Origin: CAYMRB01 sp964392615
Lineage (GTDB): Bacteria > Planctomycetota > UBA8108
Assembly: GCA_964392615.1 (NCBI GenBank)
Contig: CAYMRB010000136.1
Location: 1 to 21,196 of the forward strand
Reading direction: 5' to 3'
Length of the DNA stretch: 21,196 bases
Part shown: piece by piece, positions 8,534-15,964 of the stretch
Position numbering within the stretch: position 1 is the stretch's first letter
Layout of the letters: each line of letters opens with the position of its first letter
Notes under the pieces: model-generated
Databases searched by the model: none
Seen by the model: only the letters and a program-made list of their open reading frames with translations
Told to the model about the DNA's origin: nothing
Translations under genes and position numbers: made by a program

Positions 8534-8713
8534 CCCGCGATTTGCTGGATTTCGCGGCTTTTTCAGCGCGCGCAGGTGCCGCCGCCACCGGGTCTTAGGG
8601 GCGATCTCGCCCGCTTCGGTGGCCACATTCCCGGAAGTGTTGTAGCTTGCTTAGGCCGGTAAGGGCCGGTCCTGGGGTCTCGCATGGTTGGGTGGAATAA
8701 CGGAGGCGGTTCC

Positions 8714-9112
8714 ATGCGTCGCGTCTCGGAGTACAAGGAGGGGTTCACCCTCCTCGAGGTCTCGTTCGGACTCGCGCTGCTGAGTCTGATCTCCGTCAGC
8801 GTGATGGCGACGATCGTCACGTGCACGCGGTCGCAGAACTACCTGCGTGAGCACGACAGCGCCAGGGAGGCGGTACGCGGCAAGCTGGAGGAAGTGATCG
8901 CGTGGAGCGATTTCTCGAACCTGACGGCGCGATTCGACGGGCAGACCTTCGCGGCGGACTCGCTGACGGGGCCGGCCGGCGCGGACGATCCGCCCGGCCG
9001 CGTGACCGTCACGGGGCTGCGCACGGATCTGGCGCGGGTCGACGTCCGCGTCGAGTGGCAGAGCCCGGAGGTCGGCAACCACTTCTTCGAACTCTCGACA
9101 TACGTCGCCAAC
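8714..9112 (+). CDS. PilV/GspI-like prepilin, 3' end lost in assembly gap
   Basis: At least 133 residues of a type IV prepilin-like protein. The prepilin peptidase site is KEG|FTLLEV (cleavage between Gly10 and Phe11, Glu at mature position 5), followed by the hydrophobic helix SFGLALLSLISVSVMATIV. The next segment, SAREAVRGKLEEVIAW, is the helix typical of minor pilins of the PilV/GspI kind. A TFAADSL and RVDVRVEW beta region follows. Start ATG 8714 has GGAGG seven bases upstream; an in-frame ATG at 8684 has none. The last readable residues, FELSTYVAN, look close to a natural C-terminus, so little may be missing. It heads a run of three pilus genes in the order PilV-, PilW-, PilX-like. Confidence 0.8.
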
Positions 9113-9122
9113 NNNNNNNNNN
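9113..9122. other. Assembly gap (10 N)
   Basis: Ten undetermined bases, probably a fixed-size scaffold placeholder rather than a measured distance. It cuts the 3' end of the PilV-like gene. The 97 bases between the gap and the next gene contain no ORF I can support, only a short GCCC/GGGC inverted pair followed by GGTTTT at 9146-9164 that might be a weak terminator. Confidence 0.95.
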
Positions 9123-9219
9123 TCGGGCCAAAGGTTATTGCCAGGGCCCTCGTCGGGCGGTTTTGGGGGGCGGGCTTAACAGCTAACAACGAACGACTCG
9201 GGCTGGACGGAGGCGATCG

Positions 9220-9861
9220 ATGCGAACGACGGCGCGAGCGAGCGGGTCACGGGGATGCGGTGGCCGGACTCCGGTCCGGCAGAGTTGCGAGGGCGTCGGC
9301 TTGATCGAGGTGGCGATCGCCGTGGCGCTCTTCTCGGTCGTGACGCTTGTCGTGTGGAACATCGTCGGTCGCACCGGGCGCGCGGTGCGCACCGGCTTCA
9401 CGGCGGCCGAGATCGACACGACGCTGCGCCGTGCGGTCGACAGGGTCCAGGAGGACTTGCGAGTGTCCGGTTCCGCCGGCGACGGAACCGATCACGTCAG
9501 CTCGCACCCGATCACCAGCCTGACGAGCGCCGCGGCGATCACGTTTCGCAAGCGGACCGGCGTCGAGGACACCGAGTGGGGTGCGCCGATCACGTACGGC
9601 CTCGGGACCTCGCTGGGCGAGGTTGCCGACAACGGCGTCGACGATGATGGCGACGGTGTCGTGGACGAGCGCACGCTGGTGCGTTCGCAGGGCACGGAGG
9701 CGATCGTCATCGCCGACAACCTGACCGCGGCAGTCTTCACTCGGCCGCGCGGCGAGTATCGAGTCGACATTCGATTCACGGTCGCGCGCTTCGTCCCGGA
9801 CGACAACGCGCTCGCCAGTCGAACGGTCAACAGCACGGTCGCATTGAGGAACAAGCCATGA
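9220..9861 (+). CDS. PilW/GspJ-like prepilin with a calcium-loop motif
   Basis: A 213-residue prepilin-like protein. A 25-residue basic leader ends at EG|VGLIEV (cleavage after Gly25, Glu30 at mature position 5), followed by the membrane helix AIAVALFSVVTLVVWNIV. TTLRRAVDRVQEDLRVSG (67-84) matches the region after the helix in PilW/GspJ-type minor pilins, which often has RRxxxxIQxDLR-like wording. An acidic loop at 137-150 has the pattern D141-x-D143-x-D145-G146-x-x-D149, as in dockerin and EF-hand calcium loops. GGAGG lies seven bases before the ATG. Its stop overlaps the next start by four bases (ATGA), so both are one operon. It probably acts as a minor pilin or pseudopilin at the tip of a pilus or type II-like system. 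Confidence 0.75.
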   Translation: MRTTARASGSRGCGGRTPVRQSCEGVGLIEVAIAVALFSVVTLVVWNIVGRTGRAVRTGFTAAEIDTTLRRAVDRVQEDLRVSGSAGDGTDHVSSHPITSLTSAAAITFRKRTGVEDTEWGAPITYGLGTSLGEVADNGVDDDGDGVVDERTLVRSQGTEAIVIADNLTAAVFTRPRGEYRVDIRFTVARFVPDDNALASRTVNSTVALRNKP

Positions 9862-11546
9862 CGGATCGTGACACCAGCAGTCCGTTGAAGAAGGGCTCCG
9901 AGCGCGCGAAGGGCACCGTCCTTCTCACCGTCATCTCGGTGATCGTCATCACGGTCGTGTTTTCCGGCGCGCTGATGTCGATCGTCGTGTCGAGCACACG
10001 CGCGTCGACCGAGGGCGGTCAGGTCGCGCGATGCGACTACATCGCCAACGCCGCGCTGCAGGACGCATTCTGGGAAGTGTTGTCGCAGACCGATCCGACC
10101 GGCAACGGTATCGGGGCGATGGGCATCGTCGTGCCGGTCGCATTCCGGAACTCCGCCGGGGACTTCGTCGGCGAGTACCGTACGATCATCAAGGACGTCG
10201 GGGGCACGCACGTGATTCTCGCAGAGGCGGCCGTGCCGACCTTCGCGAGCCCCGAAGCGACGCGGACGCTCGAGACCGTCATCGCGGCGACGCCGACGTT
10301 TCTGCTCGCTCCGCGACCGGGAGCGATCAGTATGGCCGGGCCTCTGCATCCGGACAACACGTCCGCGACGCTCTTTCCGCACGCCGCGGGCAATGCGTCG
10401 ATCGTGATCGACGGAGGCGCGTATCCCGCGATCAATCTGTCGAATCGCGGCGCGTACGAGACGATGATGGACGCGTTCGGCGAGTTGATCACCGGCGAGA
10501 ACGAGTTCGACGGAACCGAGCTTACAGGAACTGCCGGCACGCCCTACGACTACGTCGATCCCTTCGGCATCGTCACGGAGCTCGAGCTCGCCGTCGGGTA
10601 CCAGGAAGACGATTTCCTGACGAGCACGGTGCTCAACGACTATCGCAACGCGCTGCGCGCATCCGTGTTGGGGCTGGCCGACAACGCGGTCGTCAACGGC
10701 GAAGTGCAGGCCGGTTTCAACGTCATCGACTCGAGCGTCACGGCGTCGTCGGCGCAGTGGGGCACGGAGGAGAGTCCGCAGGTCACGGTGATCGAGGCGG
10801 GGCAGGTCGGCGCGGACAGCGTCTTCACGACGAGTGGCCAGACGATCACGGGCCACGGAACGTTGATCATCAAGGACACGCTGCGTCCGCGTCACAATCT
10901 GAACCTCAATTGGACCGGCGACGTGTTCGTCGTCGGCATGGACGGCACCGGAGACGACCTCCTGTACCTGTTCGGCTCGAACGTGCAGATCGACGGCAAT
11001 ATGATCCTGCTGTCGGATGACAACACCGAGGCGTCGCTCGAGCTCGCGAACTCCTCCGGCACGGGATCGCGCCCGTCGTCGATGACGGTCAACGGCGCGG
11101 TGCTGGCGCTCGCGGAAGCGCAGTCGCACGAGGCCGAGTTCGAGGTCGAGGGCGATTCGTCGCTCACGGTCAACGGTCTCATGGGGCTGTTCGGGTCGCG
11201 TATCGAGATCGAGGCGTCGGGCAGCGGGAGCTCGTTCGACGTCAACGGCACGCTGTCGGTCGGTATGGCGCAGGACGTCGACAACAGCGTCGTGCGCCGT
11301 GACGACTTCGAGCTCGAAATGCGCGGCAGCGTCGACTTCACCTACGACGAGGCGCTCGTCGCCGCCGCGGTCGAGGGCCTCAGCGATCTCGAGACGCAAT
11401 ACGATCTCAGCAGTGTCGGAACGCAGAAATGGGAGGTCTGCCTCGGCGGAACCGTCGGGGACGCCGACGCGAGCGGCACGATCCAGGAGCTGATCGACGC
11501 GCACGGGGCGGACTACGACTACGGGCTCGACCTGAGCGGTACGTGA
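9858..11546 (+). CDS. PilX-like pilus-associated protein with beta-helix-like repeats
   Basis: A 562-residue protein. A short basic, unprocessed-looking leader is followed by one membrane helix at about 20-45 (TVLLTVISVIVITVVFSGAL) and an amphipathic segment rich in Ala/Arg, as in PilX-type proteins, which lack Glu5. The rest is predicted extracellular. From about residue 330 it contains recurring short strands with a Asn/Asp-Gly turn: VQIDGNMIL (about 376), MTVNGAVLAL (about 409), LTVNGLMGLF (about 436), FDVNGTLSVG (about 461), spaced 25-33 residues, suggesting a right-handed beta-helix or bactofilin-like stack. It begins inside the PilW-like stop (ATGA overlap), so it is the third gene of the pilin operon. 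It is far larger than a typical PilX (about 200 residues). A surface adhesin at a pilus tip is a reasonable guess. Confidence 0.65.
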   Translation: MTDRDTSSPLKKGSERAKGTVLLTVISVIVITVVFSGALMSIVVSSTRASTEGGQVARCDYIANAALQDAFWEVLSQTDPTGNGIGAMGIVVPVAFRNSAGDFVGEYRTIIKDVGGTHVILAEAAVPTFASPEATRTLETVIAATPTFLLAPRPGAISMAGPLHPDNTSATLFPHAAGNASIVIDGGAYPAINLSNRGAYETMMDAFGELITGENEFDGTELTGTAGTPYDYVDPFGIVTELELAVGYQEDDFLTSTVLNDYRNALRASVLGLADNAVVNGEVQAGFNVIDSSVTASSAQWGTEESPQVTVIEAGQVGADSVFTTSGQTITGHGTLIIKDTLRPRHNLNLNWTGDVFVVGMDGTGDDLLYLFGSNVQIDGNMILLSDDNTEASLELANSSGTGSRPSSMTVNGAVLALAEAQSHEAEFEVEGDSSLTVNGLMGLFGSRIEIEASGSGSSFDVNGTLSVGMAQDVDNSVVRRDDFELEMRGSVDFTYDEALVAAAVEGLSDLETQYDLSSVGTQKWEVCLGGTVGDADASGTIQELIDAHGADYDYGLDLSGT

Positions 11547-11567
11547 TCGGCGCTGCGCCCGGAGCCG

Positions 11568-13328
11568 TCAGAACTCGGCAGGCAGCCGCAGGATTTCGTC
11601 GAGGCCACGATCGCCCGACTCGAGCACGAGGGCGGGCGGCTCGTCGGTCGTGACGAGAGCGTACTTCAGCGAGAGCGGCAGGCTCGATACGCGCGACGGC
11701 GAACAGCGACAGAGCAGCAGCGCGATGCGGCGTTCCGTGCGCGTCATGTACAGAAACGGCCCCATCGGTACGACGCCGTCCTCGTACGTGCCGGCGACGA
11801 CGACGTTCGGGGCGTCGTCGACCGAGGTCTCGACGGCGTGGCGGCGTCCGGCGAGAGGAGCCCCGTGCGCTTCGCGCGCGGCCTTTTCCAGGCTGGCGGA
11901 AACGAAGAGGGTGCGCACACCGAGGGGCGGAGTCGAGAGAACCTCCGCCGCGGCGACCCAGCCGGCGCTGTCCAGAGTCCAGCGGACCGCACGGCGTTCG
12001 GGCTCGGGGCTGTCAGTTCGTCGCGTACGGGAGTCCGCGCCGCGAGGGGGACGCGGCGGGTAGCTCCACGAGAACGTCAGCTGGCGGTGCTCGTGCCCCG
12101 CGAGTCGCACTGTGGACTCCCACAGGTGCACGTCCGGCTGCCGGGCGGCGTCGGTCGCGGGGTGGTCGGGGCCAGGGACGGTGTCGATCCCCGGGAGCGC
12201 CGCGTCGAGCTCCTGCACGAACAGCGGCGCCAGCGCGATGACCGCGTTGTCGCGAGCGTGTCCGAGCGGTGTGTAAATGTGCGCAGTGTCGAGACGGATG
12301 GTCGCCAGCTCGTACGCGCGGAGACGCAGCAAGGCGGTGTCGATCCAGCGGAGCTCGAGGGCGAACCGCTTGCGGCCTCCCGGCGCCAGGCTGAATCCGC
12401 CACGGACACCGAAGGGTGGCTTCCCGCCGTGCGCCTCGCGGTCGGCCTCTGAGTCGAGGTAGACGACCGATCCGTTCGGCTCGACATGCGGGATCTCGAG
12501 AGCGACGCGGTCGCGGAGGGAGCTTCCGACGGTCGCCTCGAAGCGCGTTCCCTCGATTGGCCTCACCAGCAGGTGAGGCGGATGTCCTGCCGGGCGTAGA
12601 GCGCAGAGATACGAGCTGCCGCTCGCACCGAGCGCGTCCCCCCATACGCGCCGTGACCGCGACAACGTCGGCTCGTCCGACGAGCGGCGGCCCCAGCCTT
12701 GCTCGAGGACGCCCAGCGTGGGGTTGCCGTTGAAGACGATCGGAAGCCCTACGGCGCCGACCTGCAGCTTCTCGCTCGAGGTGTTGACCAGCTCGAGGCG
12801 CCAGATCAGCGCTTCTCCGCGCAGGGTCCACCGCTGTCGGAGGGTCAGATCACGAATGCCATCGGCGCGCTTCGAGGCGCCCGCGTAGGTCACGACGAGA
12901 GAGCGTCGGTCGCGCGCTACCGTGCGGACGTCCGCCGAGCGGCTCGTGTGTCCGCAATACCAGCTGTCCGACGGCTTTCGTCGCGACAGCACGAAGGCGT
13001 CGCCCGTCCAGCTCCGCCCGCAGCCGCGTCGCTCGACGCGCCGGTTCCGCTCGTTGCCGAGGAAGTTGGCGCCGACCGGATCGTCCTTGCGATGGAGCCC
13101 CGTGAGCGTGCCGGTCGATGGATCCATGCCGAGCACGAACGCGTCGTTGCTCAACCGCAGGCCGCCACTCTCCTCGCCATCCTTGCCGGAGCGCTGCGGG
13201 ACCGAGCCATCGGCCGCGGGCGACGGGGCGGGGCTCGTTTGAGCGGGCGCGCGAGCGACCGTGGCGAGAACGACGCCGCTGGCCAAGAGGAGCGGCATCA
13301 GCGTGTGAGGCGGGGTCGTGGCGATCAC
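11568..13328 (-). CDS. Secreted protein, DUF5695-like N-terminal region (tentative)
   Basis: A 586-residue exported protein. The N-terminus TLMPLLLASGVVLATVARAPAQ is a signal peptide. The mature part is beta-rich: GLRLSNDAFVLGMDPSTGTL, SWYCGHTSRSADV, LRQRWTLRGEALIWRLELVN and VGLPIVFNGN are reminiscent of the N-terminal beta-sandwich of DUF5695 / six-hairpin glycosidase-like proteins, where a carbohydrate-handling domain precedes a helical catalytic barrel. That barrel is not seen here; the C-terminal half is another beta-rich region ending LESGDRGLDEILRLPAEF. It may therefore be a non-catalytic sugar-binding relative. I took GTG at 13328 (GGAG ten bases upstream); an ATG ten codons later would also keep the signal peptide. 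The much longer frame to 15461 overlaps the nuclease gene and is not real. It is divergent from that nuclease. Confidence 0.6.
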   Translation of the reverse strand: MIATTPPHTLMPLLLASGVVLATVARAPAQTSPAPSPAADGSVPQRSGKDGEESGGLRLSNDAFVLGMDPSTGTLTGLHRKDDPVGANFLGNERNRRVERRGCGRSWTGDAFVLSRRKPSDSWYCGHTSRSADVRTVARDRRSLVVTYAGASKRADGIRDLTLRQRWTLRGEALIWRLELVNTSSEKLQVGAVGLPIVFNGNPTLGVLEQGWGRRSSDEPTLSRSRRVWGDALGASGSSYLCALRPAGHPPHLLVRPIEGTRFEATVGSSLRDRVALEIPHVEPNGSVVYLDSEADREAHGGKPPFGVRGGFSLAPGGRKRFALELRWIDTALLRLRAYELATIRLDTAHIYTPLGHARDNAVIALAPLFVQELDAALPGIDTVPGPDHPATDAARQPDVHLWESTVRLAGHEHRQLTFSWSYPPRPPRGADSRTRRTDSPEPERRAVRWTLDSAGWVAAAEVLSTPPLGVRTLFVSASLEKAAREAHGAPLAGRRHAVETSVDDAPNVVVAGTYEDGVVPMGPFLYMTRTERRIALLLCRCSPSRVSSLPLSLKYALVTTDEPPALVLESGDRGLDEILRLPAEF

Positions 13329-13370
13329 CTTGCTCGTTCTCCGCGATGTGCGTCGAGGCCAGAGGTCGTC

Positions 13371-13399
13371 ATCGTAGGTGCCGAGCGCGCAGCCGACAA
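13371..13399 (-). promoter_or_regulatory. Putative promoter of the DUF5695-like gene
   Basis: On the minus strand TTGTCG (13399-13394) and TACGAT (13376-13371) are spaced by 17 bases, each matching consensus at four of six positions. A start near 13364 gives a leader of about 36 bases. A second TACGAT on the plus strand at 13442-13447 could be the -10 box of the divergent nuclease gene, but it has no good -35 partner. Confidence 0.4.
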
Positions 13400-13499
13400 C
13401 TTCCGCGGCCTGTTTCCCCTGGACCGCCTCGCGTGCGCCGCTACGATCGGGGCGATCGTCTCGGTGCGGTCGTTCCAATGCTTCGTGAGACTTGACCTG

Positions 13500-15791
13500 A
13501 TGCCGCTCTGCATGCCGTTCTGCAAATCGATCGCGGGCGTCTTCGGACGCGCGTCGGTGTGGCTGGCGTCGTTGTCCCTCGCCGTGGTTGCCGGGTGGCT
13601 CGGACCGCAGCTGAGCGAGCAATACGACCCCGTCACCGACACGTACCTCGTCGAGCTCGGCCCGCTGGATATTCCGGGCAGCCTGTTCGGCAGGATCCAC
13701 ATGCTCGCGAGGATCTCCGGCGAGTTTCCGCCGCAGCTTCCCACGAAGGAGGTTCAAGTCCGCTTCGTCCATGAGAGCTTCCGCTCCGTGACGTTCGAGG
13801 CGGATGGGGAGACACTCCGCTTCCCTCGTGCCATGTTTCAGGAGTACGGCATCGCGGTCGATGCCAAGCGATTCGTCCAGCTCGCCACCGCGCGGTACCT
13901 GCAAGTGCGGTTCGAGCGCGACGACATCGAGCTGCTCTCCGACGACGGAGCCTTCGCGTTCACGAGCGAGCAGCTGGCGCACATGCGCGAGTTCGGCGTG
14001 CGCATCCGTCTGCTCGAGACCGAAGCCGCCGATTCCGTCACGCCGGAGCCGGCCGCCTTGCCAGAAGACACGGCGGCGACGAAGACGGTGCGCATTCGCG
14101 AGATCCAGGGGCGCGGCCACCGCTCGCCTCTCGTCGGGCGCGACGTGCGTGGCGTCGCGGGTGTCGTGACTCGAGTCGGCCGGCGGGAGTTCTGGATGCA
14201 GGCGCCGACGAACGACCGCGACCCGGCGACGTCGGAAGGCCTCATGGTGTTCACCGGCTCTTCGCCGCAGGTCGCGGTGGGGGACTCGGTCGTCGTCGAC
14301 GGCCGCGTGAAGGAGTTCTATCCGGGTGGCGAAGACACCGGCAATCTGTCGACAACGGAGCTCGTCGAGCCGCGTATCGACGTGCGTGGTCGCAACGCCC
14401 CGCTGCCGCCGGCTGTCGAGGTCGGAACGCGTGGGCGGAAACCACCGGGCCGTGTGATCACGGACGACGCCGTCGACGGGAATGTCGAGCGCAGCGTCTT
14501 CGATCCCGAGGCGGACGGCATCGACTTCTGGGAGAGCCTCGAAGGCATGCGCGTGCGTGTGCGCGACGCCGTCGTCGTCGGGCCCACGGATCGCTACGGA
14601 AACGTGTGGGTGCTGCCGGAGGCGGGCGCAGCGGTCGAAGCGCGAACCGCGCGCGGTGGAGCCTTGCTGCTCCCGAACGACCCGAATCCCGAACGGTTGC
14701 GCGTCGCGGTCGGAAAGAGCGTGAAGGCCAAGGTGGGAGATCGAATTGCGGTAGTCGAGGGAGTGCTCGACTACGGCCATGGCAACTTTCGACTGCTCGT
14801 CGGTCCGGGCGGCTCGAGCTCGCGCGCTCGAGTACGGGTCGAGTCGGGTGGGCTTGTTCCCGAGCACACCGCGTTGGTCGGCGACGACCGGCACCTCACC
14901 GTGGCGACGTTCAACGTTCTCAACCTCTCCGCCGTCAGCGGTGAACGGATCGATCGCATCGCGAAGCAGATCGCGGTCGCGATGCGCGGACCGGACATCG
15001 TCGCTCTGCAGGAGATTCAGGACGACAACGGCCCGCGAAACGATGAGCTTGTCGGCGCCGACCGAACGCTCGGCGGCTTGGCGAGCGCCGTCGAACGCGC
15101 GGGCGGCCCGAAGTACGAATGGCAGCAGGTCGATCCGAGCGACGATGCCGACGGTGGGCAGCCCGGCGGCAATATCCGCGTCGCGTTCCTGTTGCGCCCC
15201 GATCGCGTCGCGTTCGCCGCGCGCGACGCGACGACAACCGGTCGGGCCAATCCGATGCGTTTCGGAGTCGACAGCGAGGCGTTTAGGGGGAGCCGCAAGC
15301 CGTTGGTCGGCGAGTTCGAGTTCGCGGGCAGCACGTTCGTCCTGATCAACCTCCACCTCGCGTCGAAGTACGGCAGCCCGCCGACTTTCGGGCGGCGTCA
15401 GCCGGCGACGGATGCCGGCGCCGCCAAGCGCGAGGCCCAGGCTGCCCTGGTCAGGGCTCATGTCGATCGCGTCGTGTCGGAGCGCCCCGACGCGCAGGTT
15501 GTCGTGCTGGGCGACCTCAACGAGTTCGATTTCCGGCCCACGCGCCGATTGCTCGAAGGCGATAATGGCGACCTGGTCGACGTAGTCGCTCGATTACCGC
15601 TCGCGGAGCGCTACACGTACGTCTTCGAGGGCAACTCCCAGGTGCTCGATCACGTACTCGTGCCGAGCCGGCTGGCACCGTTCACGAGCACCGACGTCGT
15701 CCATGTCAACAGCGAGTTTCCCGACGCGGCAAGCGACCACGACCCGATCGTCGTACGCATCCGCGTCGAGCCGAGCGCGCCGCGGCAGTAG
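13500..15791 (+). CDS. Secreted endonuclease/exonuclease/phosphatase-family nuclease (ExeM/NucH-like)
   Basis: A 763-residue exported enzyme. A signal peptide or membrane anchor is at about 10-32 (GRASVWLASLSLAVVAGWLG). Residues 33-190 are an unrecognised domain. At about 195-440 are OB-fold-like segments (GRDVRGVAGVVTRVGRREFW; VGDSVVVDGRVKEFYPGG; FWESLEGMRVRVRDAVVVGP), as in ExeM/NucH extracellular nucleases. The EEP catalytic domain runs about 465-760: TVATFNVLNLS (Asn472), VALQEIQD (Glu505, metal ligand), LINLHLASKYG, VVVLGDLNEFD (Asp672, Asn674), VLDHVLV and SDHDPIVV (Asp746-His747). All key residues are present, so a Mg-dependent phosphodiesterase cutting extracellular DNA or RNA is likely. 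The start is uncertain: ATG 13500 lacks a clear ribosome binding site, and GTG 13464 or 13485 are alternatives. It is probably used for nutrient scavenging. Confidence 0.85.
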   Translation: MPLCMPFCKSIAGVFGRASVWLASLSLAVVAGWLGPQLSEQYDPVTDTYLVELGPLDIPGSLFGRIHMLARISGEFPPQLPTKEVQVRFVHESFRSVTFEADGETLRFPRAMFQEYGIAVDAKRFVQLATARYLQVRFERDDIELLSDDGAFAFTSEQLAHMREFGVRIRLLETEAADSVTPEPAALPEDTAATKTVRIREIQGRGHRSPLVGRDVRGVAGVVTRVGRREFWMQAPTNDRDPATSEGLMVFTGSSPQVAVGDSVVVDGRVKEFYPGGEDTGNLSTTELVEPRIDVRGRNAPLPPAVEVGTRGRKPPGRVITDDAVDGNVERSVFDPEADGIDFWESLEGMRVRVRDAVVVGPTDRYGNVWVLPEAGAAVEARTARGGALLLPNDPNPERLRVAVGKSVKAKVGDRIAVVEGVLDYGHGNFRLLVGPGGSSSRARVRVESGGLVPEHTALVGDDRHLTVATFNVLNLSAVSGERIDRIAKQIAVAMRGPDIVALQEIQDDNGPRNDELVGADRTLGGLASAVERAGGPKYEWQQVDPSDDADGGQPGGNIRVAFLLRPDRVAFAARDATTTGRANPMRFGVDSEAFRGSRKPLVGEFEFAGSTFVLINLHLASKYGSPPTFGRRQPATDAGAAKREAQAALVRAHVDRVVSERPDAQVVVLGDLNEFDFRPTRRLLEGDNGDLVDVVARLPLAERYTYVFEGNSQVLDHVLVPSRLAPFTSTDVVHVNSEFPDAASDHDPIVVRIRVEPSAPRQ

Positions 15792-15867
15792 GGTGAGATC
15801 GACGTTCGATGCGGCTGCCACTTATCGGACTCTCTGCAGTGAGCGGTTATCGGTCACGTTGCGCGCC

Positions 15868-15896
15868 TTGAAGACTCGGGGTCAGGTTTGTACGTT
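15868..15896 (+). promoter_or_regulatory. Possible promoter of the glycogen debranching gene, within a REP-like motif
   Basis: TTGAAG (15868-15873) and TACGTT (15891-15896) are spaced by 17 bases. Four and three of six bases match the consensus. The intervening ACTCGGGGTCAGGTTTG resembles the GGGGTCAGGT core often seen at the ends of REP/IS200-like relics, so promoter and repeat readings compete. If it is a promoter, the TTG at 15896 cannot be the start codon, which favours ATG 15965. Confidence 0.3.
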
Positions 15897-15964
15897 TGAG
15901 TGGGTCGCTTGCGGAGTCTCTTCGCAGGCGGAGGACTACCCCGCATCGGCCTGTTTTCGACATC

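Noticed and set aside
9858..11504. Long antisense frame (670 codons) opposite the PilX-like gene
   Set aside because: The plus-strand gene has a membrane helix at the right place and an ATGA overlap with the preceding pilin; the antisense frame has only Arg/Asp/His-rich shadow sequence.
13329..15461. Extension of the minus-strand secreted protein gene to a 1297-residue protein
   Set aside because: The extra 711 codons lie opposite the nuclease gene with all its catalytic motifs and have low-complexity Arg/His/Asp composition typical of antisense frames in GC-rich DNA. The signal peptide marks the real start.
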